A DNA stretch of 64,000 nt from Pseudodesulfovibrio pelocollis. Its GTDB lineage: Bacteria > Desulfobacterota > Desulfovibrionia > Desulfovibrionales > Desulfovibrionaceae. The DNA lies in contig NZ_JASTWE010000015.1 of assembly GCF_030282845.1 (NCBI RefSeq), positions 1 to 64,000 on the forward strand, read 5' to 3'. Position numbers and translations under genes: made by a program. Numbering within the stretch: the stretch's first letter is position 1; each line of letters begins with the position of its first letter. Below, in pieces: positions 9,202 to 18,004 of the stretch. Below the pieces are notes generated by a model. That model did not search any database. It had not been told where the DNA came from and saw nothing but the letters and a program-made list of their open reading frames with translations.

Positions 9202-9231
9202 GGCCGGACCCTCTTGGGGGAGGGCCCGGCC
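9202..9231 (-). terminator. Terminator after flagellin
   Basis: 12-bp GC-rich stem (arms 9202-9213 and 9220-9231, one G-T wobble) with a 6-nt loop, followed on the minus strand by a weak CTTTGATTT tract. It lies 33 bp after the flagellin stop codon and separates flagellin from fliD. Confidence 0.7.
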
Positions 9232-9263
9232 TGAGTGCGCTGGGTCTGCGACCTGGGGCGCGC

Positions 9264-10148
9264 CTAGCCGATGAGGGACAGGGCCATCCTCGGCAGGGAG
9301 TTGGCCTGGGCCAGCATGGAGACGGCGGCCTGGGTCATGATCTGGTTGCGGACGAACTGGGTCATTTCCTTGGCCACGTCCACGTCCGAGATGCGCGATT
9401 CGGCAGCCTGGACGTTCTCGGCCTGGATTTCCAGAACGGTCACGGTGTTCTCCAGCCTGTTCTGCATGGCACCGAGGTTGGCGCGGATCTTGTCCTTGGA
9501 GATGATGGCGGTGTTGAGCACATCAAGGGCCTGCTGTGCCAGGGCCTGGGTCGAGATGGACGCGCCAGCGCCGGTACCTGCACCGAGGCCGACACCCAGG
9601 GCCGAGGCCGTGGCGTTGTCGATCTGGATGTAGTAGTAGTCCTCGGAGCAGTCGTTGCCGGTACCGAAGTGGACCTTCAGCTGGCCGGTGACGGCCATGC
9701 CGGAGCCGTCGTGTTGGCCGGACAGGTTGCCGTTGAGCAGGTAGATGCCGTTGAAGTCCGTGGAGTTGGCGATACGGGTGATTTCCGAGGCCATGGCCTG
9801 ATACTCGGAGTCGATGATCAGGCGCTGGTCGGAGTTGTAGGTACCCGTGGCCGCCTGCATGGCCAGTTCCTTCATGCGGATCAGCTTTTCATCGATGACG
9901 GCCAGGGCGCCGTCAGCCGTCTGGATGAGGGAGATGGCGTCATTGGCGTTGCGGATACCCTGCGTCAGGGAGGTGATGTCCGCGCGCATGAGCTCGCGGA
10001 CGGCCAGACCGGCGGCGTCGTCCGCGGCCGTGGTGATGCGCAGGCCAGAGGACAGACGACGGGTGGACAGTTCCAGGGCACCGTACGAGGTGCCAAGGTT
10101 GCGGGCGGCGTTCATCGCCATCAGGTTGTTGTTGATAACCAGGGACAT
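9264..10148 (-). CDS. fliC: Flagellin
   Basis: 294 aa. The N-terminal D0/D1 region starts MSLVINNNLMAMNAARNLG and includes LSTRRLSSGLRITTAADDAAG. The C-terminal D1/D0 region ends MLAQANSLPRMALSLIG. The central variable region is short (about residues 140-215) and contains one cysteine (NDCSEDYYYIQ), which is uncommon in flagellins. A strong AAGGAGG site precedes the ATG. A sigma-28 promoter lies about 95 bp upstream. The adjacent glycosyltransferases suggest that the filament is glycosylated. Confidence 0.95.
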   Translation of the reverse strand: MSLVINNNLMAMNAARNLGTSYGALELSTRRLSSGLRITTAADDAAGLAVRELMRADITSLTQGIRNANDAISLIQTADGALAVIDEKLIRMKELAMQAATGTYNSDQRLIIDSEYQAMASEITRIANSTDFNGIYLLNGNLSGQHDGSGMAVTGQLKVHFGTGNDCSEDYYYIQIDNATASALGVGLGAGTGAGASISTQALAQQALDVLNTAIISKDKIRANLGAMQNRLENTVTVLEIQAENVQAAESRISDVDVAKEMTQFVRNQIMTQAAVSMLAQANSLPRMALSLIG

Positions 10149-10242
10149 AATTTCCTCCTTGAAAGTGTTTCGGCTTCCTTGCCTAAGATCCGTTGTTCCG
10201 GCGGTGTGGATTACCGGGCGGACCTTTCTTGTGTTGCCCTAC

Positions 10243-10269
10243 TGATCGTCCGGCCATGGGAAAACTTTA
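10243..10269 (-). promoter_or_regulatory. Sigma-28 (FliA) promoter of flagellin
   Basis: The minus strand reads TAAAGTTT (10262-10269), 11 bp, then GACGATCA (10243-10250). The consensus is TAAAGTTT-N11-GCCGATAA, so the -35 is perfect and the -10 matches 6 of 8. It implies a leader of roughly 90 nt before the flagellin start. Confidence 0.88.
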
Positions 10270-10315
10270 GGTTGTGTGAATGTTTTTTTTGATTGCGAAG
10301 TCAATGTGAAGGAAA

Positions 10316-10334
10316 GCCGGAAAGAATGTCCGGC
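10316..10334 (-). terminator. Possible weak terminator of the CgeB-type gene
   Basis: 6-bp stem GCCGGA/TCCGGC with a 7-nt loop, followed on the minus strand by TTTCCTT. It lies between the CgeB-type gene and the flagellin promoter. Confidence 0.45.
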
Positions 10335-10379
10335 CTGTGGAGCATGGGCGCAAAAAAAGGCGGGGAGGGGGGAAGTGGG

Positions 10380-12068
10380 CTAGCCGCCGAAGGTGTCGCG
10401 CATGGCCGCAAGCAGGGTGCGCAGCCGGATCTCGTATGTGTGCTCGGCCAGGATGCGCGCCCGGGCGGCGCGGGAGACACGCCTGCGCCGGGCCGGATCG
10501 GCCAGCAGTTCGGCCGTCAGGGCCGGGATGTCGTCCGGGCTGTCATAGGCCACGACTTCGGCTTCCGGCTCGAAAAGGTCGTCCATCTGTTCCCGTCGGT
10601 CGGTGAGCACGAACCCCCCGCAGGCAGGGATGTCGAAAACGCGCTGGTTGACCGCTCCGACCATCTGGCGGCTGGTGCAGTTGAGGCTGACCGCCGACAG
10701 GGGATAGAAGCGGGGCAGGTCTGCGTAGTAGTCTAGGGGCGGCAGCCTGCGCCAGTCGGCTGGCTGGCCGAGCTGGTCCAGCCAGCCCTCGTCGCCCACG
10801 ATGAGCGGGACAAAGCCGAGGATGGCCTGGACGCAGGCCAGCCGGTATTGGCGCGTGGCCTCCCAGGTGAGCAGCGATTCCAAGGCCAGCCTGCGCTCCG
10901 GGGTGGGCAGTTCGTCAAGGGCGGTGCGCCAGTCCGGGCGGTGGGACGCCAGGAAGCCGCGCACATCGGTCTGGCCCGATGCGCCGAACTCGGCCGCCAC
11001 CTTGGGATATTCGGCGCGCATGGTCTCGGGCAGGCCCGCGTTCTCCAGCGTCTGGGCCACGGGCCGGGCCATGGAGTTGCCCACAAAGGAGACCTCGGCG
11101 GCCCACTGCGGCGGGGCGGCAGACCCGAGCCCGGGCCGGAATCGCTCCGGGTCAGTGGCCAGGGGCAGGTACTCCACCCGGGCAAATCCACGGGCGCGCA
11201 GCATGGCAAGGTTTCCGGCGTCAAAGGTGAAGACCGCCGTGTTGTCCGCTCCGGGATGGGCGTAGTCGTGCAGGATGAGGGCCGGGTTGTCCACGAACCA
11301 GGAGGCCAGCGGGAGTCCCAGCTCGGCCAGGAGTCCGGCCAGCCGTCCCTCGCGGTCGAGGCCGAAGTGATTGACCGTCAGCACGAAGTCGGGCCGGAAG
11401 TCGAGGATGGCGTGGAGCAGGTCTTCGATGAATCGGGCGCTGCCGGTGGCGGAGCGTTCCAGGGGGAGGATGCGGTGGGGGATGTCGAGCCGGGCCAGGG
11501 TGGCCAGGATTTCCCCGCACAGGAAGTAGCTGGAGTCGAAAAACAGGACGCGTGGTGTCTGCGAGCGGAATTTCGGGTACGCGGCCTCGGCCCTAAAATC
11601 GGCCTGCGCTCCGGCCTTGATGGCCTGGGAGATGGGGCCGTAGTAGGCCGCATCGAGCCTCTGGTACAGGGGGATGATCACCGGGTGCAGCGGCGCGTGG
11701 CCGTGGGCGGTGCTCCAGCGCGCAAGGCAGCCCAGCACGGCCTCGGGTGCGGGGTCGTCGATCCAGGTCACGGCCGGATGCTCGCCCAGTTCGCGGCGTA
11801 CCCCGGTGATCGCCTCGATGCCGGCCTCGCGGTCCACCACGGCCACCGGGCCACCCCGGGCGATCAGGGTGCGCAGGCAGTGGCCCAGCCCCGCGCCCAT
11901 GAGCACGGGCAGGCTGCCCGGCTCCACGGCATCGGCCAGGGCCTGCTCGCGCTCCGGCCCGTTGCGTCCCCACAGGTGCCATGTCTTGCCGTTGACCCGG
12001 ACGCGGATGTCGCAGAGGCCGTCCGGCCCGGTCAGGGGATGAGCTGTGTAGGGTGCGGGGTGTGGCAT
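10380..12068 (-). CDS. CgeB-type glycosyltransferase
   Basis: 562 aa. The N-terminal 180 residues include a glycine-rich segment ([13 protein letters not shown]). The central and C-terminal parts (about 190-560) resemble the CgeB/DUF3880 family of GT-B glycosyltransferases: [33 protein letters not shown] and the C-terminal [15 protein letters not shown] motif. In related bacteria such genes flank flagellin and are implicated in filament glycosylation. No clear Shine-Dalgarno sequence precedes the ATG, and the next in-frame ATG is at residue 58, so the true start is uncertain. Transcription runs toward flagellin, with a hairpin between. Confidence 0.75.
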   Translation of the reverse strand: MPHPAPYTAHPLTGPDGLCDIRVRVNGKTWHLWGRNGPEREQALADAVEPGSLPVLMGAGLGHCLRTLIARGGPVAVVDREAGIEAITGVRRELGEHPAVTWIDDPAPEAVLGCLARWSTAHGHAPLHPVIIPLYQRLDAAYYGPISQAIKAGAQADFRAEAAYPKFRSQTPRVLFFDSSYFLCGEILATLARLDIPHRILPLERSATGSARFIEDLLHAILDFRPDFVLTVNHFGLDREGRLAGLLAELGLPLASWFVDNPALILHDYAHPGADNTAVFTFDAGNLAMLRARGFARVEYLPLATDPERFRPGLGSAAPPQWAAEVSFVGNSMARPVAQTLENAGLPETMRAEYPKVAAEFGASGQTDVRGFLASHRPDWRTALDELPTPERRLALESLLTWEATRQYRLACVQAILGFVPLIVGDEGWLDQLGQPADWRRLPPLDYYADLPRFYPLSAVSLNCTSRQMVGAVNQRVFDIPACGGFVLTDRREQMDDLFEPEAEVVAYDSPDDIPALTAELLADPARRRRVSRAARARILAEHTYEIRLRTLLAAMRDTFGG

Positions 12069-12126
12069 TGATCTGGGGGGATTCTGTCTGTCGGCGGACC
12101 CGGTCGTGTCCTATATTAAATGTAAT

Positions 12127-12155
12127 GGGGCCGCGCCCGTTTCCGGCGCGGCCCC
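12127..12155 (-). terminator. Hairpin after the AsmA-like gene
   Basis: Perfect 11-bp GC-rich stem (GGGGCCGCGCC/GGCGCGGCCCC) with a 7-nt loop, 9 bp after the stop codon. It is followed on the minus strand by ATTACATTT, a weak U tract. Confidence 0.6.
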
Positions 12156-12163
12156 GCGATCCG

Positions 12164-12934
12164 CTATTCCGAGCCGAACAGTCCCTTGACCGTGGAGCCC
12201 AGGGACTTGGCTCCCTCGCCCACGCCCCCGACAGCCTTGCCCAGGGTCTCGGAGAGTTGTCTGGCGAGCTGGGTGACCGTGCCGGTGACACCGCTGGTCA
12301 TCTCGGCCAGGACCAGGGCAAAGGCCTCGGCCGGGGTGATCTTCTTGTCCTTGCCGATGTCCTTCATGTGGATGTTGGGCATGGCGATGCCCACACCCTG
12401 GTCCGCGCCAAAGGCGTCGAGCAGGGAGCCGCCCAGGTTGATATGCCCATTCTTGACAATGAAATTATTGATCTGGATGGATTTTTCCGATCCCGTGGTT
12501 TCCTGCTCGGCCGGGGTGGCTTTCTTCTCGCTGGCCACGGTCTGCTTGATGTTGTTCAGGATGGTCTGGAAGTTGTCGGCGTTGCCCCGTTTTTCGTAAC
12601 TGACCACCGGGCCGTCCACGATGATTTCCTCGATGACGATGGTGTCCGTGGTCAGGGATTCCTTGACCACCTTTATCCAGATGGTGTCGCACGTCAGGGC
12701 GTTTGGCATGGTGAATCCCTCGGGATTGCCGAGGACGAATTTGTTGAGGCTGCCGGAGCCCGAGAGGATGGAGATGTCGGCCGAGCCGAGCCTGACCTCG
12801 GTCTTGGTGATCCGCGGGCCGTAGGTCTCGGTCGCGGTTTTTATGATCGAGCCGAGGTTGAGAATGGCGAGGACTATTATGGCTATGATGCCGACGATCA
12901 ACACGCCGAGGCCGATGGTGAGGAATTTTTTCAT
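12164..12934 (-). CDS. AsmA-like inner-membrane-anchored protein
   Basis: 256 aa. One N-terminal membrane segment (residues 4-27: LTIGLGVLIVGIIAIIVLAI) is followed by a beta-rich region resembling the N-terminal part of AsmA/DUF748 proteins (VRLGSADISILSGSGSLNKF and the ITIEEIIVDGP-type pattern). The C-terminus is a glycine-rich helix. It is much shorter than full AsmA proteins. The start MKKFLTIG has AGGAG 7 bp upstream. It is likely periplasmic, with an envelope-related role that is unproven. Confidence 0.65.
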   Translation of the reverse strand: MKKFLTIGLGVLIVGIIAIIVLAILNLGSIIKTATETYGPRITKTEVRLGSADISILSGSGSLNKFVLGNPEGFTMPNALTCDTIWIKVVKESLTTDTIVIEEIIVDGPVVSYEKRGNADNFQTILNNIKQTVASEKKATPAEQETTGSEKSIQINNFIVKNGHINLGGSLLDAFGADQGVGIAMPNIHMKDIGKDKKITPAEAFALVLAEMTSGVTGTVTQLARQLSETLGKAVGGVGEGAKSLGSTVKGLFGSE

Positions 12935-13023
12935 GGGTGCGCTCCTGTGATGCGAGGATTTTCCAATGCTTGCAGCGTAGGCCATTGGCGCGGCAAGCGC
13001 AACGATCTTGTGCCCGAATCGGG

Positions 13024-13995
13024 TCAGGCCAACTCGGGAAAGGGCGGGCTGGCAAAGTGGCGCATGCGGTCGCTCTCCACCCCGGGCAGTCCGGCGTCCA
13101 TGGATGGTCCCATCTCGTCCAGGTCTATCCCGTCCGAATCGAAAATTGCGGGTTCGAGCTTGAGGCACAGGGCGGCCGCGCGTTGCGCCGCCTCGTCCAT
13201 GAGTTGGTCAAGGGTGGCCGTGAGCGTTTCGCCGGTGACCGGGTGGCGATAGGCGATGGGTCCGGCCAGCGTCTGGGCCTGACGCAGAAGTTGGGGCGCG
13301 TAGGCCAGGGCGGCCAGTTCCGCCGCCGCTCGGGGCAGTCGGGGGCGCAGGGCAAAGGCTGCGCGGGCCAGCGGCCGGTTCGAGTACGCAGCCTGGAACA
13401 GGGCGAAGATGCGCCAGGCCCGGGCAAGCCCGGCGCGGGTTGCGTCCGGCTCCATCCCGGCCATGGCCGCCAGCCCGGCCACGGGAAGCCCGCGTTCGAG
13501 CAGGGCCGGGCAGCGGCGCAGCATCAGGCCCAGGCGATAGCGCGTCCGGCCGAGCATGTGCGGGCAGGCGACCATGTCCATGAGCGATTCCAGGGCGCGG
13601 TGGCGCTGCCTGGCCATGGATCGGGCGGTCGCGTCGGATGCGTAGTAGTCGCCGGTCAGGTGCCAGACCAGCGGGTGCATGACCGTGTCGGCAAAGAGGT
13701 GGGACACGACCCCGACCAGCACGGCGGCGGCCAGGGGCGAGCCATCGGTCCGCGCATGGGCGGCCAACATCCTGACCAGGGCAAAGGTGTCCTCCCCCCG
13801 GGCACCGTGCAGGGTGTGGGCCAGCCGCTCGAGGGGGGCGTCGCCGGGCCATGCGGCGTAGAACAGGGCATCGTGAAAGACCGAGCCGAGATGCAGGCCG
13901 TGGCCCTCTGCGGAGAGGCAGGGGCCGAAGCGCGTTTGCGCAAGGAGCCGGGCCGTGCGCCCGGCTATGTCGAAGTGGATCAGGTCCTTGGGCAT
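13024..13995 (-). CDS. Zinc-dependent phospholipase C-like protein
   Basis: 323 aa, no signal peptide. The N-terminal half has the spaced His/Asp pattern of the zinc-dependent phospholipase C family: IHFDIA, GSVFHDALFY, HTLHGARGED and GVVSHLFADTVMHPLVW. These would bind the zinc ions. The C-terminal half is Ala/Leu/Arg-rich and helical. The start MPKDLIHFD is preceded by GAGG; the upstream in-frame sequence is not conserved-looking. The physiological substrate is unknown; a cytoplasmic location would be unusual for a secreted phospholipase. Confidence 0.7.
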   Translation of the reverse strand: MPKDLIHFDIAGRTARLLAQTRFGPCLSAEGHGLHLGSVFHDALFYAAWPGDAPLERLAHTLHGARGEDTFALVRMLAAHARTDGSPLAAAVLVGVVSHLFADTVMHPLVWHLTGDYYASDATARSMARQRHRALESLMDMVACPHMLGRTRYRLGLMLRRCPALLERGLPVAGLAAMAGMEPDATRAGLARAWRIFALFQAAYSNRPLARAAFALRPRLPRAAAELAALAYAPQLLRQAQTLAGPIAYRHPVTGETLTATLDQLMDEAAQRAAALCLKLEPAIFDSDGIDLDEMGPSMDAGLPGVESDRMRHFASPPFPELA

Positions 13996-14082
13996 GGGGT
14001 CCTCAAACCGTTTGCGTTGCCGCCATTCTACTTGATACCTTCGTCCCCGCAAGGAAAACATTCATCAGCCCGAGGAGCGCGC

Positions 14083-14628
14083 ATGAAATACGATCATCTG
14101 ATCAAGGAAGAGGTCGAGGTGGACGAGGTCGGGGTCACCCGGACCCATGGCCGGGGCGAGCGGCGCGAAGATTTTGCCGACGCCTGGAAGAACACCGGGC
14201 GGGTGGTGCTGGTGGGGCTGCCCGGCAGCGGCAAGGCGGCCTTGGCCCGGCTGCTGGCAGACCGACTCGGGATCGGGGCGGTGACGCCCGAGGACGCAGA
14301 GTCAGCCGTGGCCGCCCTGGACGGACCGGCGGCGGTCATCGTCCTGGCCGACGAACTGGTGGCCGATCCGGCGGTTCAGCCGCATGTCCACGGCGCAGGC
14401 AAGGTCTTCTACCTCATGGCCGATTCGCGCACCCTGGCCGCACGGGTCGTGGAGCGGGACGGCGGCGGGGATCAGGACGGGGTGTGGCGGGATTTGTCGG
14501 CCCGGCTGGCGGTCATGGAGCCGGTTTTTTACGGCGTGCTCCACTTCATCCTTCAGGCCGGGAATCTGCCGGAGGAAATGTCCCTGGAGGAAATGGCCGA
14601 AGACGCCCTGGCAAAGATCGCGCTCTAG
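14083..14628 (+). CDS. Shikimate-kinase-like P-loop protein with degenerate Walker A
   Basis: 181 aa. Residues 40-60 (RVVLVGLPGSGKAALARLLADRL) look like the P-loop start of shikimate kinases, but the conserved Ser/Thr after the Walker Lys51 is Ala52. That residue normally binds Mg2+. A segment like the kinase lid region (FYLMADSRTLAARVVERDG) follows. The first 35 residues are charged and extra to the family. The start at 14083 is chosen because GAGGAG lies upstream. Its stop codon overlaps that of the convergent DUF2721 gene. It may be a non-canonical or inactive kinase relative. Confidence 0.7.
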   Translation: MKYDHLIKEEVEVDEVGVTRTHGRGERREDFADAWKNTGRVVLVGLPGSGKAALARLLADRLGIGAVTPEDAESAVAALDGPAAVIVLADELVADPAVQPHVHGAGKVFYLMADSRTLAARVVERDGGGDQDGVWRDLSARLAVMEPVFYGVLHFILQAGNLPEEMSLEEMAEDALAKIAL

Positions 14629-15074
14629 CCGAGGCTTCCCTTGCGCCGTTCGATTTCCAGATCCAGGGAGCGCAGGGTGATGCGGATGTCCTCAAGCAGG
14701 TAGAGCAGGCTGACGATCAGGCTGATCAGCGAGCCGCCGAAGAGCACCTCGACCCAGAAGTGCAGCGGCACCTCGAAGAGCAGGCTGGCGTAGAGCAGCA
14801 GCATCACGCAGCTGACGAAGATGATGGCCAGGATGGAGAAGAAGATGGCCCAGCGCATGATGGAGCAACGCTTGCGCAGCACGACCACTTGGTCGAGCAG
14901 GAATTTCACGTCCCGCTCCGGGGCCGAGGGCAGCATGTCGAGGAGCCGCCGGATGAGGTCTGTGGGCCGGGCGATGCGGTTGGTCATGGAGAGCAGCAGC
15001 AGGCCGATGCCCGATATGAGCACAAAGGGGGCGATGGACGCCTGGAGAATGGTGACGAGAGTCGTGGTTTCCAT
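14625..15074 (-). CDS. DUF2721 membrane protein
   Basis: 149 aa with three predicted membrane helices (about residues 12-30, 74-96 and 103-125), matching the layout of DUF2721 proteins. The N-terminal motif TLVTILQASIAPFVLISG and LLLLSMTNRIARPTDLIR are typical of the family. No function is known. The start METTTL was chosen because the upstream in-frame residues overlap the thyX start region and lack hydrophobic pattern. Confidence 0.75.
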   Translation of the reverse strand: METTTLVTILQASIAPFVLISGIGLLLLSMTNRIARPTDLIRRLLDMLPSAPERDVKFLLDQVVVLRKRCSIMRWAIFFSILAIIFVSCVMLLLYASLLFEVPLHFWVEVLFGGSLISLIVSLLYLLEDIRITLRSLDLEIERRKGSLG

Positions 15075-15211
15075 GGGGCCTCTGTGCTCCCAATCCGGCG
15101 GGCCGTCAAGGGCAAAGCGCGCAAGGACGGCGGCCAGAGGGTGACAGCCGGGACGCTTTGCGCTACACAGTGACACCCGTCAACGACACCAGCCGCCACG
15201 GAGCCCAGCCG

Positions 15212-15946
15212 ATGCCCGAAAAGAACCTCAGGGTCGAACTTCTGACCATGACCCCCGACGCCCTGCCGCTCATCTACGCCGCCTTTCGCCAGTGCTACCA
15301 CGCCGGATTCGTGGCCGACATGTGGCCCCGGCTGCTCTCGGGCGAGATCGACCGCGAGACCCAGGCCGAGTTCGTGCGCATGACCATGGAGTCGGGCCAC
15401 GACAGCCCGGTGGAACATGTGTCCATGACCTTTGCGGTGGAGGGCATCTCGCGGGCCTGCTCGCACCAGATCGTGCGCCACCGCATCGCCTCCTATTCGC
15501 AGCAGAGCCAGCGCTACGTGGCCGAGAACGATCTGGACTACATCATCCCCCCGGCCATCGCCCGGATACCCGAGGCCAGGGAGCGCTTCGAGCGGTTCAT
15601 CGCCGAGGTCCGCTCGGCCTACGGCGACCTGCGCGAAATCCTGGTGGCCCACGGCCGCAAGGCCAAGGCCAACGAAGACGCGCGCTTCGTGCTCCCCCAG
15701 GCCGCCGAGACCAAGATCGTCATCACCATGAACTGCCGCAGCCTGCATCACTTCTTCCATCTGCGCTGCTGCAATCGGGCACAGTGGGAAATCCGCGCCC
15801 TGGCCGACGCCATGCTGGTCATCTGCAAGGAGAGGCTCCCGGCCCTGTTCGCCACTGGCGGCGCCCGGTGCGAACAACTCGGTTATTGCCCGGAATCGCC
15901 AAAATTCGCCTGCGGCAAGTATCCGACCCGAGCCCAGGCCGACTAG
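15212..15946 (+). CDS. thyX: Flavin-dependent thymidylate synthase ThyX
   Basis: 244 aa. ThyX makes dTMP from dUMP with FAD, NADPH and methylene-tetrahydrofolate. The signature RHRIASYSQQSQRY begins at Arg89, and further family blocks are SPVEHVSMTFAVEGISRAC and the C-terminal MNCRSLHHFFHLRCC. GGAG precedes the chosen ATG; the longer frame begins in the divergent promoter region. No thyA is seen in the window. A terminator follows about 50 bp after the stop codon. Confidence 0.95.
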   Translation: MPEKNLRVELLTMTPDALPLIYAAFRQCYHAGFVADMWPRLLSGEIDRETQAEFVRMTMESGHDSPVEHVSMTFAVEGISRACSHQIVRHRIASYSQQSQRYVAENDLDYIIPPAIARIPEARERFERFIAEVRSAYGDLREILVAHGRKAKANEDARFVLPQAAETKIVITMNCRSLHHFFHLRCCNRAQWEIRALADAMLVICKERLPALFATGGARCEQLGYCPESPKFACGKYPTRAQAD

Positions 15947-15994
15947 ATTATTTTCCAACAGCTCGGGATTTCCTCCCATGGGTTTCGCGCCCGG

Positions 15995-16029
15995 AACACC
16001 TTGCACTTTTTCTGTCAAGGTGTTTTTTT
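15995..16029 (+). terminator. Rho-independent terminator of thyX
   Basis: 9-bp stem AACACCTTG/CAAGGTGTT (15995-16003 and 16016-16024) with a 12-nt loop, then a T run to 16029. It is on the plus strand about 50 bp after thyX. Confidence 0.85.
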
Positions 16030-16567
16030 CTTGATTTCCAACGATTTTTTTGTGTTCATAATGGGCCAGACGCTTCCAAGCCTTGCGCTGGGCGGGCTTG
16101 TGGGGTGTGGGTGTGACGATTCGGTTGCGGCCGATGAAAACGGTTATCATTCAATTTGTATATTGCCCAGTTATTTCATTGTGTTAGTTAAAGAAGTAAT
16201 TTTCCAAAGGGACAGAGCTACTACATCTTGCTTGAGAAAATAATTTCGAATAGAAAGGAAAATCATCCAATCTTTGAAAATCTGCCGAAATAGAGAGCAT
16301 CGGCTGTTGAAAAGAAATTCACATGCTGTTGATAAATAGAAAATCTAGAGAAAATCGAAAGGCCGGGAAGCCTTGCCATGCGCCTGTTTCACCGGATTGA
16401 GACCAGGAATCGACTCCGCAAGCCAATTTGCTACAATCATTTTTAATTTCAATTGGTTGTACCATCACTTCGCGGCAGGTGACTGTAGAGAACCCAAGTC
16501 CGGCTTTGATCACACGTTTGAAAATCAAGAATTGTCTTGGGCCGGTCAATCCACTATCTCACACGAC
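16030..16567 (+). other. AT-rich region upstream of dnaA with DnaA-box-like sites
   Basis: This 540-bp gene-free stretch is clearly AT-rich compared with the surrounding coding sequence. It holds three sites one base from the DnaA-box consensus: TTTTCCAAA (16200-16208), TGTTGAAAA (16305-16313) and TGTTGATAA (16327-16335). The last two are on the opposite strand and start 22 bp apart, two helical turns. No convincing ORF or sigma-70 promoter stands out. It may be the dnaA regulatory region and possibly an origin. Gene direction around it argues against it being the main origin (see findings). Confidence 0.4.
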
Positions 16568-17914
16568 ATGATGAAAGCTGCCTGGAAGCAAATACGCAAC
16601 TCGCTCGAAAAGAGCCTCAACCCCGGTCTCTTCACTGTCTGGATCAAACCTCTTGACGGCATTGTCGAAGGCGGCAGGCTGACCCTGACCGCCCCCAACG
16701 AGTTCGTGGCCAACTGGGTGCGCGAGCGGCTGCTCCAGGTGATCCGCGAGGCTGCGGCCGAGGTCATGGGCAGTGATCCCAGAATCTCCGTGGTGGCGGG
16801 CAAGTCCGCCCCGGCGGCCGCACCCTCGGTCCGGGAGCACCGGGAGGCGGCGCCCTCTCAGCTTGGACTGCCCATCGCCGAGGCTCCAAGGACCGTGACC
16901 GTGCGCAACTGGCGCTTCTCCTTTGAGGACTTCGTGGTCGGCCCGTCCAACGAACTGGCCTGCGCGGCCAGCAAGAGCCTGTGCGACAGCGCCTTTTCCT
17001 CGGACCACCTTTTTCTCAGTTCCGGCCCCGGCCTGGGCAAGACCCATCTGCTGCAATCGGTGGGCAACCAGCTGTGCCGGGCCGCCAATCGAAAACAGCT
17101 CAAGGTCGCCTGCCTGTCGTCCGAGGACTTTGCCACCCGCATGGTGCTGGCCATCAAGTCCCGGCAGGTGGACGTGTTCAAGGCGCAGTTCCGCGAGAAT
17201 CTCGATGTGCTGCTCCTTGAGGACGTCCACTTCTTTCAGGGCAAGGAGAAGATGCAGGAGGAGCTTTTGTGCACCTTGACGGCCCTGCGCGAGCGCGGGT
17301 GCAAGGTGCTCCTGACCAGTTCCTTCATGCCCAAGGAGTTTTCCGGCGTGGACAACCGCCTGGTTTCGCGTTTCTGCTCCGGGTTTCTGGCCCACATCAA
17401 CCGGCCCGACATGGAGACCCGGCGGCGCATCGTCATGGAAAAGGCGCGCAAGCTCCAGGTGTCCGTGCCCGTGGAGGTGTCCGAGCTGCTGGCCGAGCGC
17501 ATCACCACCGACATCCGCCAGCTCGAAAGCTGCCTGACCAACCTGGTGCTCAAGGCGCGCCTCCTCAACAGGGCCGTGACCCTCAACCTCGCCTGGGAGG
17601 TGCTCGACAACTACGCCGTGCATCACGCCGCGCCCGACCTCCTCAACATCGTGGAGTTCATCTGCAAGAGCTACGGCCTCTCCGAGGATGAGTTGAAGTC
17701 CAAGAGCCGCAAGCGTCAGGTGGTCCTGGCGCGCAATACCGCCTTTTATCTGGCCCGCAAGCACACCGACCTGTCCCTCAAGGACATCGGCGACAAGCTC
17801 GGCCGCAGACACTCCACGGTGCTCAAGGGCATCACCAAGGTCGAGCGCGAAATTTCGCTCCAGACCCCGCTGGGCCGCCAGATCGAAAAGACGACGGACC
17901 GGCTGACCCCCTGA
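16568..17914 (+). CDS. dnaA: DnaA-family replication initiator, divergent
   Basis: 448 aa with the full DnaA layout. Domain I (residues 1-75) begins MMKAAWKQIRNSLEKSLNP. Domain III is an AAA+ ATPase with Walker A GPGLGKTH (about 152-159), Walker B LLLEDVHFF (about 215) and RLVSRF as the arginine-finger region. Domain IV is the DNA-binding HTH, with signature GDKLGRRHSTVLKGI near the C-terminus. Several AAA+ positions differ from typical DnaA, such as LEDVHFF for LIDDIQF. Two adjacent ATGs begin the gene and no strong ribosome site is visible. It is not next to dnaN or gyrB, so it could be the main initiator at a displaced locus or a DnaA paralogue. Confidence 0.85.
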   Translation: MMKAAWKQIRNSLEKSLNPGLFTVWIKPLDGIVEGGRLTLTAPNEFVANWVRERLLQVIREAAAEVMGSDPRISVVAGKSAPAAAPSVREHREAAPSQLGLPIAEAPRTVTVRNWRFSFEDFVVGPSNELACAASKSLCDSAFSSDHLFLSSGPGLGKTHLLQSVGNQLCRAANRKQLKVACLSSEDFATRMVLAIKSRQVDVFKAQFRENLDVLLLEDVHFFQGKEKMQEELLCTLTALRERGCKVLLTSSFMPKEFSGVDNRLVSRFCSGFLAHINRPDMETRRRIVMEKARKLQVSVPVEVSELLAERITTDIRQLESCLTNLVLKARLLNRAVTLNLAWEVLDNYAVHHAAPDLLNIVEFICKSYGLSEDELKSKSRKRQVVLARNTAFYLARKHTDLSLKDIGDKLGRRHSTVLKGITKVEREISLQTPLGRQIEKTTDRLTP

Positions 17915-17984
17915 CGCGGGCCGCTTCGGCAGGGGACACGCCCCACATGGCCTCCCGGATGACCGGCTCGTACGAGCCGACCAT

Positions 17985-18004
17985 CAGCCGGGGGGCTGTT
18001 TTTT
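17985..18004 (+). terminator. Rho-independent terminator of dnaA
   Basis: 5-bp stem CAGCC/GGCTG with a GGGG loop, then six T residues. A perfect 16-bp palindrome (CGGCTCGTACGAGCCG, 17964-17979) lies just upstream and may add to it. Confidence 0.7.

Noticed and set aside
12937-14082. An upstream extension of the shikimate-kinase-like reading frame
   Set aside because: It is antisense to the phospholipase-like gene, and GAGGAG supports the start at 14083.
16001-16243. An 80-aa open frame upstream of dnaA
   Set aside because: It begins inside the thyX terminator and has no family or ribosome site.
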